From Candidatus Uhrbacteria bacterium (GTDB lineage: Bacteria; Patescibacteriota; Patescibacteriia; 2-12-FULL-60-25), in assembly GCA_030649995.1 (NCBI GenBank), contig JAUSEV010000026.1, positions 1 through 34,866 on the forward strand: a stretch of DNA of 34,866 bases, given 5' to 3'. Shown here piece by piece: positions 16,663 through 23,631 of this stretch. Below the pieces are notes generated by a model, which was not told the DNA's origin, did no database searches, and was given only the letters and a program-made list of their open reading frames with translations. A program made the translations under genes and the position numbers. How positions within the stretch are numbered: position 1 is the stretch's first letter; the number at the start of each line of letters is the position of its first letter.

Positions 16663-17499
16663 ATGAAGTCATCGGTAGGAGGATCGAGAAGCGCATTCAG
16701 AACTGGCCGGCAAAAGGAGCCTTTCCAGCGTCTTGACGTTGGGGAGGAGCAGCGCCTTGCTCGGCTCTGGCAAAAGCACGAGGACGCGGGCGCGCTGGAA
16801 CAGCTCGTCAAAGCCCATTTGAGGCTGGTGATCAAAATCGCCATGGAGTTCCGGTATTCCAGAGTGGATATGGATGACCTGATTCAGCAGGGTAATTTCG
16901 GTCTTGTCATCGCGGCGAGGCGCTTTGATCCTCATCGTGGTTCGCGTCTTGCCACCTACGCGGCATGGTGGATTCGGGCGTACATGCTCGCGCACATCCG
17001 GAATACGTATGGTCCGGTGCGTATTGGTACTACGACCGTAGAGAGCAGGATTTTCTTCGGCTTGGGAAAAGCGCGAGGGCGTCTGGAGTTCCGTGGGGAA
17101 GAGGTAACTTCCGCCGCCTTGGCTCACGAGCTCGGTGTGTCGGCGATTGAGGTAGAGCGCATGACTCCTCGGCTCACCGGACGCGACATCTCGCTTGATG
17201 CGCCGATGAGTCCGTTTGATGCAAGGAGTGTCAGTTCGCGGATCTCGGATCCTTGTGCCACCCCGGAAGAGTCGGTGGGAGAGTCGGAAGAGTACGGGTT
17301 TCGTCGAGCCAAGATTTTGAAAGGCCTGGAGATCCTTGATCCGCGTGAGCAGGCTATCATCCGTGATAGGCACCTTTCGCGGGATGCGGCCACTCTCTCC
17401 ACGCTCGGAAAAAAGTGGGGCATCAGTCGTGAGCGCGCGCGTCAGATCGAGGAGCGTGCCCTGGGGAAGCTTCATAGGTTTTGTAAGAGAGAAAGGTAG
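16663..17499 (+). CDS. RpoH-like (sigma-32 type) RNA polymerase sigma factor
   Basis: A 278-residue sigma-70-family factor with regions 2, 3 and 4. Region 2 shows LVKAHLRLVIKIAMEF, DDLIQQGNFGLVIAARRFDP and LATYAAWWIRAYMLAHIRN (about 47-110), which includes the melting and -10 segment. Region 4 ends with GKKWGISRERARQIEERALGKL (about 248-270). Length and the WWIRA...IRNTYGPVRIG pattern match heat-shock-type factors. AGGGGG stands 6 bases before the ATG, and the gene is GC-rich, unlike the leaderless genes around it; the kinase at 3453 shares both traits. groES-groEL lie 9 kb right, but no site linking them is evident. A strong terminator follows. Confidence 0.9.
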   Translation: MKSSVGGSRSAFRTGRQKEPFQRLDVGEEQRLARLWQKHEDAGALEQLVKAHLRLVIKIAMEFRYSRVDMDDLIQQGNFGLVIAARRFDPHRGSRLATYAAWWIRAYMLAHIRNTYGPVRIGTTTVESRIFFGLGKARGRLEFRGEEVTSAALAHELGVSAIEVERMTPRLTGRDISLDAPMSPFDARSVSSRISDPCATPEESVGESEEYGFRRAKILKGLEILDPREQAIIRDRHLSRDAATLSTLGKKWGISRERARQIEERALGKLHRFCKRER

Positions 17500-17530
17500 G
17501 AGGAAGCGCTCTTTATCCTTGCCGCTCCTT

Positions 17531-17580
17531 GAGCTTGGAAGTTTCATCGGTTCTCCGATTGGATTCCAAGCTCTTTTTTA
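17531..17580 (+). terminator. Rho-independent terminator after the RpoH-like gene
   Basis: Ten-base perfect arms GAGCTTGGAA (17531-17540) and TTCCAAGCTC (17564-17573), with a smaller inner hairpin (ATCGG...CCGAT), followed by TTTTTTA. It cleanly separates the sigma gene from the next transcription unit. Confidence 0.9.
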
Positions 17581-17588
17581 TTTTTCAT

Positions 17589-17602
17589 GCTATCATTCCG
17601 TC
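17589..17602 (+). promoter_or_regulatory. Extended -10 promoter, leaderless start of the 17603 gene
   Basis: TGCTATCAT provides an extended -10 (TATCAT, 17591-17596), with the ATG 6 bases later. Same layout as at 6551. Confidence 0.65.
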
Positions 17603-18229
17603 ATGCCAGACGGAGGATTTTTACAAGAACAACCAGTTCCATCGGTCGCTTCCGAGTCTTCACCGCCACCGATGGAAAATCCGGTGGCGGAAACGGTGCC
17701 GATTGCGGAAGAAACCGTACCCGCAGAAACGTTCTCGCTTCCCGAAGGCGAGGATGATGTTGCTTTGGCGGAACGACAGGCCGCGGCGCAGATGGCGTCG
17801 GAGCAAGAGACGTTTTTGGAAGAAGGCGAGGTTTCTGGAGGAACTGTCACCAGCTCACCCGTGTCGGAGGAAACCGGAACAGGTCAAGTCGTGACGAGCG
17901 GAGCGGCTCCATTACCCGTCATCAAAGATGACGTAACGGTTGAGGTGGAAAAAATTTTGGAAGAAGGTTTGCAGACGTACTATAACGCAATGCCTGAAAT
18001 GGCACGGGCCCGTTTTCGCGGGAAAGGCGTGGAGGTTTCCGTGCAGATTGCGAATATGGTGAGGGTTTTTCATCTGCAGGCCAAAAAAGTTTTGAAGCTC
18101 ATTCGCGATTGGTTGCTCACGATTCCGGGCGTAAATAAATTTTTTTTGGAGCAAGAGGCGAAAATTAAAACCGATCGTCTGGCGGAATTGGAACGCACGC
18201 GCCGCGAAGAGGCGCAAAATAAACCATGA
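17603..18229 (+). CDS. Hypothetical acidic protein coupled to the VirD4-like ATPase
   Basis: A 208-residue protein. The first 110 residues are low complexity, rich in Pro, Glu, Val and Ser, and probably disordered. The C-terminal half (VEVEKILEEGLQTYYNAMPEMARARFRGKG to the end) is helical, with a conserved-looking basic-aromatic segment and a charged tail. No signal peptide or membrane helix is seen. The stop overlaps the next start as ATGA, so it is translationally coupled to the secretion-type ATPase and probably works with it. The start is set by the promoter just upstream; a longer frame from 17336 would run through the terminator and is rejected. Confidence 0.85.
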   Translation: MPDGGFLQEQPVPSVASESSPPPMENPVAETVPIAEETVPAETFSLPEGEDDVALAERQAAAQMASEQETFLEEGEVSGGTVTSSPVSEETGTGQVVTSGAAPLPVIKDDVTVEVEKILEEGLQTYYNAMPEMARARFRGKGVEVSVQIANMVRVFHLQAKKVLKLIRDWLLTIPGVNKFFLEQEAKIKTDRLAELERTRREEAQNKP

Positions 18230-20811
18230 TACCTTTTTTTCTTTTTCAATTTGAGGTGGTAACTCCAAATACTGCGGACGGGGAATTTTTTTCGATTCTC
18301 TCAAACCCGATCGTAGCGCTCGTTGGGAGTCTTTTGGGCGTTGCGATCGGATTCGTCATTTTGCTTTTCATCGTACGTTTCGCGCTTCGGCATCGTTCCT
18401 TGTTTCATGCCACGTTTAAGATGAAGGTGTTGTTGATTCGCGTACCAAAAGAATTAAAAAAGGAAGATGCGGCCGCGGAAAAATCGCAACAGCAAATTCA
18501 GGAATTGATCGGCGCCATGGAAACCGTGTTTTCCACGCTGGCATCGCTTAAAGCGGAAAAAGGATTGTGGGCTTGGTTTATGGGACGTTCCGACGCGTTC
18601 GCGTTTGAGATTGTGGCGCACAAAGACAAGATTGGATTTTATGCGAGCGTGCCGGAATTGTACAAAACGTTTGTGGAGGAGCAGATTCACGCGCAATATC
18701 CGCATGCGGAAATCGACGAGGTGCCGGATTACAACATGTTCACCCCGACCGGAGTTATTTTGGGAAGTTATCTTACCTTCAAGCGACAAAATTTTTTCCC
18801 TATAAAAACCTACCGTAAATTGGAGAGCGATCCCATGAACTCTCTGACCAACGCATTGGCGAAAGTCGCGGGAGAAGACGGAGCCGCGATTCAATATGTC
18901 GTGCGCAGCGCGAATGCCGGTTGGCGCAAAGAAGGGTTGCGCATTGCGCGCGCCATGCAACAAGGAAAAAAGTTTTCTCAAGCCCACGGAGGTGGCATTG
19001 TGCATTCTGTTGGTAAGGAGTTAAAGGGATTCGCCGCGACCGCAAAGCCGAGCGAAAAAAAACCGGAAGAGACGTATCGCTTGTCTCCTTTGGAGGAGGA
19101 GATGGTAAAGGGGTTGGAAGAAAAATCTTCCAAAGGCGGACTTGATGTCAACATTCGAGTGATGGTGTGCAGTCAAAGTCCGGAAACAGCCCAGCGTTAT
19201 TTGAATGATATTTTGAATGCCTACGGACAGTATAGTATTTACGAGTATGGCAACAGTTTTGACAAAAACATGCCGCGTTTTCAGACATCGATCATTCGCG
19301 AATTCATTTATCGGCAGTTTGATGAGCGACACAGTCTCGTGTTGAACGCGGAAGAAATGGCCTCACTGTTTCACATGCCTTTACCGATCACGGAAACGCC
19401 AAAGATCATTTGGCTCTTGAGTCGAAAAGCGATTCCGCCCAGCAACCTTCCCACCGAGGGCGTGTTGCTTGGATATTCGGAATATCGCGGCCATCGTTAT
19501 GCGGTGCGCATGAAACAGCCGGATCGTCGTCGGCACATGTACATTATCGGAAAATCCGGTTCAGGAAAATCCGTCCTTATGGCCTCGATCATCAAACAGG
19601 ATATTGAGGAGGGTCGCGGCGTGTGTGTGATTGATCCTCACGGAGAATTGGTTGATGAGTGCCTCGAGTATGTGCCAAAAGAACGAGCCGATGATGTGAT
19701 TTTGGTTGATCCGGGAGATTATGAACGTCCGATCGGGCTCAACATGCTGGAATATGATCAGCGTCATCCGCAGTTGCGCACGTTCGTGATCAACGAGATG
19801 TTGAAGATCTTCGATAAGCTCTATGACTTGAAAGCCACCGGCGGACCGATGTTTGAAACGTATATGAGGAACGCCATTTTGCTTTTGATGGAGCATCCGG
19901 AATCGGGGATGTCGCTTATGGATATTCCTCGCGTCCTCGCTGACGAGGATTTCCGGAATTTTAAACTCTCCCATTGTCAATCGCAAGAGGTCAAAGATTT
20001 TTGGCAAAAAGAGGCGTTAAAAGCCGGTGGAGAAGCGAGCTTGGCCAATATGGTGCCTTACATCACGTCGAAATTGTCATCATTTATCTACAACGACTAC
20101 ATGCGTCCGATCATCGGCCAGCAAAAAAGCGCGTTTAATTTTTTTGATGCGATGAACAGTCAAAAAATTATTCTTGTGCGCCTGTCCAAGGGGAAGATTG
20201 GGGATTTGAATGCGTATCTTTTGGGGATGATCATCGTGGGAAAAATTTTGGATGGTGCTTTGGCTCGCGGCGACATGGATCCAAAGGATCGTAAAGATTT
20301 TTATTTATACATTGACGAGTTCCAGAACTTTTTGACTGACTCGATTTCCGTGATTTTATCGGAAGCCAGAAAGTATGGTTTGAATTTGGTGATCGCGCAT
20401 CAATTTATCGGACAATTGGTTCAAGGATCAAATAAGGACACGGCCATTCGAGACGCGATTTTCGGGAACGTCGGTTCCATGTGTTCTTATCGCATCGGGC
20501 CGGAAGACGCGGAGTTTTTGGTCAAAGAATACGCGCCGGTATTCAGCGAATATGATTTGGTGAATGTGGAAGCGTTTACCTGCAATGCCAAAATTTTGAT
20601 AGACAATACCGCTTCCAGACCGTTTAATATGAAACCTGTGATGCCGCCGCGTCCGGAAAATAAAGAATTGGCAAACACGATTCGAGAGCTGTCCCGTTAC
20701 ACATACGGTCGAAAGAGAGAATTGGTGGAGGCGGAGATCGCCGAGCGTCGCGCCATGGCAACCGAGGAAGCGGGAGAAGACACGGTTGCAGATACGATGC
20801 CGCTTCGTTAA
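18226..20811 (+). CDS. VirD4/TraG-like type IV secretion coupling ATPase (HerA/FtsK clan)
   Basis: An 861-residue membrane-anchored ATPase, predicted to pump DNA or protein through an envelope channel. One membrane helix (about 27-50, IVALVGSLLGVAIGFVILLF) is followed by a roughly 380-residue region typical of DUF87/VirB4-like N-termini. Walker A GKSGSGKS is near 442-449, and Walker B LYIDEFQNF near 693-701. ARKYGLNLVIAHQ (about 720) is the conserved sensor-type motif, and PFNMKPVMPP closes the domain. The other type IV secretion genes are absent from the window, so it may work in DNA uptake or exchange rather than a full conjugation system. It is co-transcribed with the acidic protein upstream. 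Confidence 0.9.
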   Translation: MIPFFLFQFEVVTPNTADGEFFSILSNPIVALVGSLLGVAIGFVILLFIVRFALRHRSLFHATFKMKVLLIRVPKELKKEDAAAEKSQQQIQELIGAMETVFSTLASLKAEKGLWAWFMGRSDAFAFEIVAHKDKIGFYASVPELYKTFVEEQIHAQYPHAEIDEVPDYNMFTPTGVILGSYLTFKRQNFFPIKTYRKLESDPMNSLTNALAKVAGEDGAAIQYVVRSANAGWRKEGLRIARAMQQGKKFSQAHGGGIVHSVGKELKGFAATAKPSEKKPEETYRLSPLEEEMVKGLEEKSSKGGLDVNIRVMVCSQSPETAQRYLNDILNAYGQYSIYEYGNSFDKNMPRFQTSIIREFIYRQFDERHSLVLNAEEMASLFHMPLPITETPKIIWLLSRKAIPPSNLPTEGVLLGYSEYRGHRYAVRMKQPDRRRHMYIIGKSGSGKSVLMASIIKQDIEEGRGVCVIDPHGELVDECLEYVPKERADDVILVDPGDYERPIGLNMLEYDQRHPQLRTFVINEMLKIFDKLYDLKATGGPMFETYMRNAILLLMEHPESGMSLMDIPRVLADEDFRNFKLSHCQSQEVKDFWQKEALKAGGEASLANMVPYITSKLSSFIYNDYMRPIIGQQKSAFNFFDAMNSQKIILVRLSKGKIGDLNAYLLGMIIVGKILDGALARGDMDPKDRKDFYLYIDEFQNFLTDSISVILSEARKYGLNLVIAHQFIGQLVQGSNKDTAIRDAIFGNVGSMCSYRIGPEDAEFLVKEYAPVFSEYDLVNVEAFTCNAKILIDNTASRPFNMKPVMPPRPENKELANTIRELSRYTYGRKRELVEAEIAERRAMATEEAGEDTVADTMPLR

Positions 20812-20846
20812 ACTGTTAGAGACCCCAAAATCAAAAATAAAAAGAT

Positions 20847-21452
20847 ATGCTCACTGATTCACCAGATCTTTTTGTGGATGAGGATGTCGTGGAAGAAGAT
20901 CAACAAAAAGAAAATTCAAAATGGCTTGTCGCTCGTCGCATTATTAATGACTTGCGAGAGCGATTGGATTCTTTGGAACGTTTGCTTGTTGATGGAGCGG
21001 AATCCGCAGATGCGGAAGCTCTGTTAGAGCGTCGAGGCAGCGAAGATCAGCCGCTCTTGGCTTCCGCCACGTTTGGAAAAGTGATGGAGGGTGTGTTTGA
21101 TGGGGAGCACATGGTGGGAGAGGACGGGCGCGTGTATATGGTTCCGTCAAACTACGCTTCAAAATCAAAGTTGGTGGAAGGTGATTTGTTGCGCTTGACG
21201 ATCACGGATGCCGGACGATTTGTTTTTAAACAAAAAGGGCCGATGGAGCGGCAACGCTTTATGGGCATTTTGACTTTTGATGACCAATCGCAAGGCTGGG
21301 CCGTAGCCGCGAACGGTTCCAAATATCGCGTTCTGCCCGCTTCAGTGTCATTTTTTCACGGCGAGCCCGGAGACGAAGTCGTGATTTTTGTGCCGCACCA
21401 CACTCCATCGCGCTGGGCGGCGATTGAAAATATTATAAAGATGGAGGGGTGA
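20847..21452 (+). CDS. Conserved hypothetical protein, beta-rich C-terminus
   Basis: A 201-residue soluble protein. An acidic N-terminus and a helix (VARRIINDLRERLDSLERLL, about 29-48) precede a beta-rich region (about 70-200) in which two similar units appear: GKVMEGVFDGEHMVGEDGRVYMVP and GILTFDDQSQGWAVAANGSKYRVLP. Each ends near a VEGD or EPGDEV turn, suggesting duplicated small barrels such as OB or cold-shock-like folds. I do not recognise the family. It follows the ATPase by 35 bases and likely shares its transcript; a terminator lies 26 bases after the stop. Confidence 0.8.
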   Translation: MLTDSPDLFVDEDVVEEDQQKENSKWLVARRIINDLRERLDSLERLLVDGAESADAEALLERRGSEDQPLLASATFGKVMEGVFDGEHMVGEDGRVYMVPSNYASKSKLVEGDLLRLTITDAGRFVFKQKGPMERQRFMGILTFDDQSQGWAVAANGSKYRVLPASVSFFHGEPGDEVVIFVPHHTPSRWAAIENIIKMEG

Positions 21453-21478
21453 GTCAGGTCATCCAAAGTTAAAAATTC

Positions 21479-21504
21479 AAAACCCCTCGATGAAGAGGGG
21501 TTTT
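21479..21504 (+). terminator. Bidirectional rho-independent terminator
   Basis: AAAACCCCTC, a GATGAA loop and GAGGGGTTTT form a symmetric hairpin with A and T tails, closing the ATPase operon. Confidence 0.9.
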
Positions 21505-21515
21505 GATATGACATC

Positions 21516-21564
21516 CCGTGCAGTATGATGGATCTGACCTATCATCAAAATAAATATAGCACGG
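21516..21564 (+). other. Hairpin containing the first copy of a duplicated 34-nt motif
   Basis: Outer arms CCGTGC (21516-21521) and GCACGG (21559-21564) enclose GTGCAGTATGATGGATCTG and ACCTATCATC, which itself has a TGATG/CATCA stem. Nearly the same 34 nt recur at about 21628-21660 inside the tRNA-like RNA. Function unknown. Confidence 0.6.
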
Positions 21565-21603
21565 TTCACATTTTTTGTCAAAAGAGTTGATTTGTGGATA
21601 TGT

Positions 21604-21616
21604 TATCATGTGTTTT
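21604..21616 (+). promoter_or_regulatory. Extended -10 box driving the tRNA-like RNA
   Basis: TGTTATCAT (TATCAT at 21604-21609) lies 7 bases before G21617, placing the start point at the first base of the acceptor-like stem. Confidence 0.5.
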
Positions 21617-21691
21617 GCCTGGGGGTAGTGCAGTACGGGATCTGGCCTATCATCCAAGATCCCAGGGGTGCGATTCCCCTTACCTCCAGGT
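21617..21691 (+). ncRNA. tRNA-like RNA lacking a normal D arm
   Basis: CCTGGGGGTA (21618-21627) pairs with TACCTCCAGG (21681-21690), one G.U. It stacks directly on a canonical T arm, AGGGG/CCCCT (21664-21680), whose 7-nt loop TGCGATT resembles TTCGAAT. Between them there is only a short GTGCAGTAC linker and a 7-bp hairpin GGGATCT/AGATCCC with a 13-nt loop. There is no D arm and no convincing anticodon, so it is unlikely to be an ordinary tRNA. No encoded CCA follows. It has its own promoter and lies about 50 bases before dnaX, so it may be a stand-alone RNA or part of the dnaX leader. Confidence 0.5.
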
Positions 21692-21708
21692 CTTGAATTT
21701 CTGTTTGA

Positions 21709-21739
21709 CGTTTCATGTTTCATGCTCCATGCTTCATGA
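21709..21739 (+). repeat. Degenerate short-word repeat before dnaX
   Basis: Four successive variants of the word TTTCATG/CTCCATG/CTTCATG stand directly before the dnaX start and occupy the place where a ribosome-binding site would be. Confidence 0.75.
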
Positions 21740-21742
21740 GTT

Positions 21743-23299
21743 ATGCCCTCTTTGAGTCAAAAATATCGTCCAAAAACGTTTGCGGAAATTACGGGGCAAC
21801 GTCACGTGACTGAGACGTTGCGCAAGGAAGTGGCGACCGGCGTACTCGGTCACGCGTATCTTTTTTCCGGTCCGCGAGGAGTTGGAAAAACCACGACGGC
21901 GCGGGTGTTTGCCAAGGCGTTGAATTGTGAAAAACCGAATGACGGGGAGCCGTGCAACACGTGCGTTCCTTGTCAGGCTGCGAATGAAGGTCGCTGGTTG
22001 GATTTGATCGAATTGGATGCGGCCACACACACCGGAGTTGATATGGTGCGTGAGGCCATCATCGAGCACGCGCGTTTTTCTCCCAACATCGGCAAGCGAA
22101 AAATTTATGTTTTGGATGAGGCGCACATGCTATCAGGAGCTTCATGGAATGCGCTCTTGAAGACCTTGGAAGAACCTCCGGCATACGCCTTTTTTATTTT
22201 AGCCACAACCGAGTGGCACAGAGTTCCGGCGACCATTGTCTCGCGTTGTCAACGTTTTGAATTTCGACGGATCGCGGATCAAGAATTGGCGACTCGAGTC
22301 AAAGAACTGGCTACACTGGAAGGATGGAAGATCGCCGATGATGTCACGGATCTCATCGTGTCTCGATCAGAGGGTTGCGTGCGTGATGCCGAGACGCTGC
22401 TCGGTCAATTAGGGTCGCTTGGCGAATCAACCATCACCATGGATCTCGCGGGCTTGGTGATTCCGCCAAGCCATCTCCCGCTTGCCGAGGCGCTTATGGA
22501 ACTTTGGGCGAATCGCGATCATTCGGCGGCGCTCGCAGAGGCACAACGATTGTTTGATGAGGGCATTCCTCTTTTGCCGTTATTTGATGATTTACTGTTG
22601 ATCGTACGCAGACAGCTCGTCGCTTCCGGTCAACCAGATGCGTCTACGGCAAAATTTTCACCGGCCGAGCTCAATGATCTGGCGTTGTTGTTATTCGAAC
22701 GTCGGCGGGATGTGAAAGCCGGAGTGGATCCATTATTCGCGTTGCAGCTTGCCGGAACCGTTGTTACAAACGGAATGTTGAAACATGGTGGGCAGAAGCA
22801 GGAATCAGGAAGTGGGAAGCAGGAATCAGATTCTTCTGTCATTGCGAGGAGAGATCCTTCGTCGAACTCGGGACAGGCTCCGCAATCTCCCACAGTCTCC
22901 AAGTCCGAAACGACAGAGATTGCCGCGCTCTCTTTGGTCGCTCGCAATGACGATTCAAAAATGTTGGATCTCGCGACCGTTCGTCGTCAATGGAACGCGA
23001 TCGTGCGCGCGGTGGACGAAAAAAATCACTCCATTCCTTTTATTTTAAAAATCAGCCGACCGGAAGAGGTGCGCGGCCACACCGTGGTCATCCGATTTCA
23101 ATACGCGTTTCATCGCGACAAAATTTTATCCGATCACAAGCATCGTTCGATCGTGGAAGCGTGCATGCGACAGGTTTTGGAGGATCCTGGACTGATCATC
23201 GAGGGGATGGTTGGAGAGAGTACGGATACACAGGAGGAGCGTCCCTATGATATGGCGACGAATATCTTAAAAGCGTTTGGGGGAAGCGTTGTGGAATAG
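21743..23299 (+). CDS. dnaX: DNA polymerase III subunit gamma/tau (clamp loader)
   Basis: A 518-residue AAA+ clamp-loader ATPase. The N-terminus LSQKYRPKTFAEITGQ is family-typical. Walker A GPRGVGKTT (about 43-51), the zinc module CEKPNDGEPCNTCVPC (65-80), Walker B VLDEAHM (about 127-133) and the sensor/Arg-finger segment ATTEWHRVPATIVSRCQRF follow in order. A helical domain III and a C-terminal domain (about 410-518) complete it. The linker (about 350-405) is built largely from two repeats: KQESGSGKQESD and a 113-bp palindrome. There is no Shine-Dalgarno; a word repeat abuts the ATG. The gene may depend on a message starting at the tRNA-like RNA. Confidence 0.96.
   Translation: MPSLSQKYRPKTFAEITGQRHVTETLRKEVATGVLGHAYLFSGPRGVGKTTTARVFAKALNCEKPNDGEPCNTCVPCQAANEGRWLDLIELDAATHTGVDMVREAIIEHARFSPNIGKRKIYVLDEAHMLSGASWNALLKTLEEPPAYAFFILATTEWHRVPATIVSRCQRFEFRRIADQELATRVKELATLEGWKIADDVTDLIVSRSEGCVRDAETLLGQLGSLGESTITMDLAGLVIPPSHLPLAEALMELWANRDHSAALAEAQRLFDEGIPLLPLFDDLLLIVRRQLVASGQPDASTAKFSPAELNDLALLLFERRRDVKAGVDPLFALQLAGTVVTNGMLKHGGQKQESGSGKQESDSSVIARRDPSSNSGQAPQSPTVSKSETTEIAALSLVARNDDSKMLDLATVRRQWNAIVRAVDEKNHSIPFILKISRPEEVRGHTVVIRFQYAFHRDKILSDHKHRSIVEACMRQVLEDPGLIIEGMVGESTDTQEERPYDMATNILKAFGGSVVE
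22795..22829 (+). repeat. Degenerate short-word repeat in dnaX linker
   Basis: Three variants of a GAAGCAGGAATCAG-like word in a row, encoding KQESGSGKQESD. Immediately followed by the palindrome at 22839. Confidence 0.75.
22839..22951 (+). repeat. 113-bp palindromic element in dnaX linker
   Basis: Perfect 11-bp ends GTCATTGCGAG (22839-22849) and CTCGCAATGAC (22941-22951), with a nested CCTTCGTCGAACTCGGGAC element related to the REP at 1962. The interior has further complementarity (AGATTGC/GCAATCT). It is translated in frame as about 37 residues of non-conserved linker. Confidence 0.85.
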
Positions 23300-23343
23300 G
23301 ATGACATGACAAAAAGGATCGTGCGGGCTATTCTCTAAATACT

Positions 23344-23631
23344 ATGGCGTGCAACACGAAGGACATGATAGGCATTCCCGTGGAAACCCGTTCCGGAGAA
23401 CGTATCGGGAAAGTCGCCAGTTTTGATTTGGATGATGCCACCGGGCGTTTGATATCGATACGCGTGAAGAGTCGCGGACTCGTTTCCGGGCTTATGGCGA
23501 ATGAATTGATCGTGTCTTGGGATGCGGTGATTGAACTTACTTCCTCAAAAGTGGTGATTGCGGATGGAGCGGTGAAAATCGGAGCGACGAGCGTAGGGCA
23601 ACCGGTATGGACGTCTATAGGCAAGGCTTGA
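23344..23631 (+). CDS. PRC-barrel domain protein
   Basis: A 95-residue small beta-barrel. It opens CNTKDMIGIPVETRSGERIGKVASFDLDDATGRLISIRV, the PRC-barrel pattern of a conserved Gly-x-x-hydrophobic turn followed by paired strands, and ends with a second strand pair. Such domains bind RNA or protein partners in RimM and photosynthetic reaction-centre subunits; the partner here is unknown. A TATTCT -10-like box lies 9 bases before the ATG, giving a near-leaderless start. Its last 25 bases overlap the next gene in another frame. Confidence 0.85.
   Translation: MACNTKDMIGIPVETRSGERIGKVASFDLDDATGRLISIRVKSRGLVSGLMANELIVSWDAVIELTSSKVVIADGAVKIGATSVGQPVWTSIGKA

Noticed and set aside
17336-17602. N-terminal extension of the 17603 protein
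   Set aside because: It would overlap the 3' end of the sigma factor gene in another frame and read through a strong terminator hairpin.
21617-21691. Ordinary tRNA gene
   Set aside because: The acceptor and T arms fit, but no D arm exists and no 5-bp anticodon stem with a 7-nt loop and proper U33 can be drawn.
23015-23030. Programmed frameshift in dnaX at an A7 run
   Set aside because: The run lies in the middle of the C-terminal domain, without a Shine-Dalgarno-like stimulator or a clear downstream stem; alternative frames give no plausible product.
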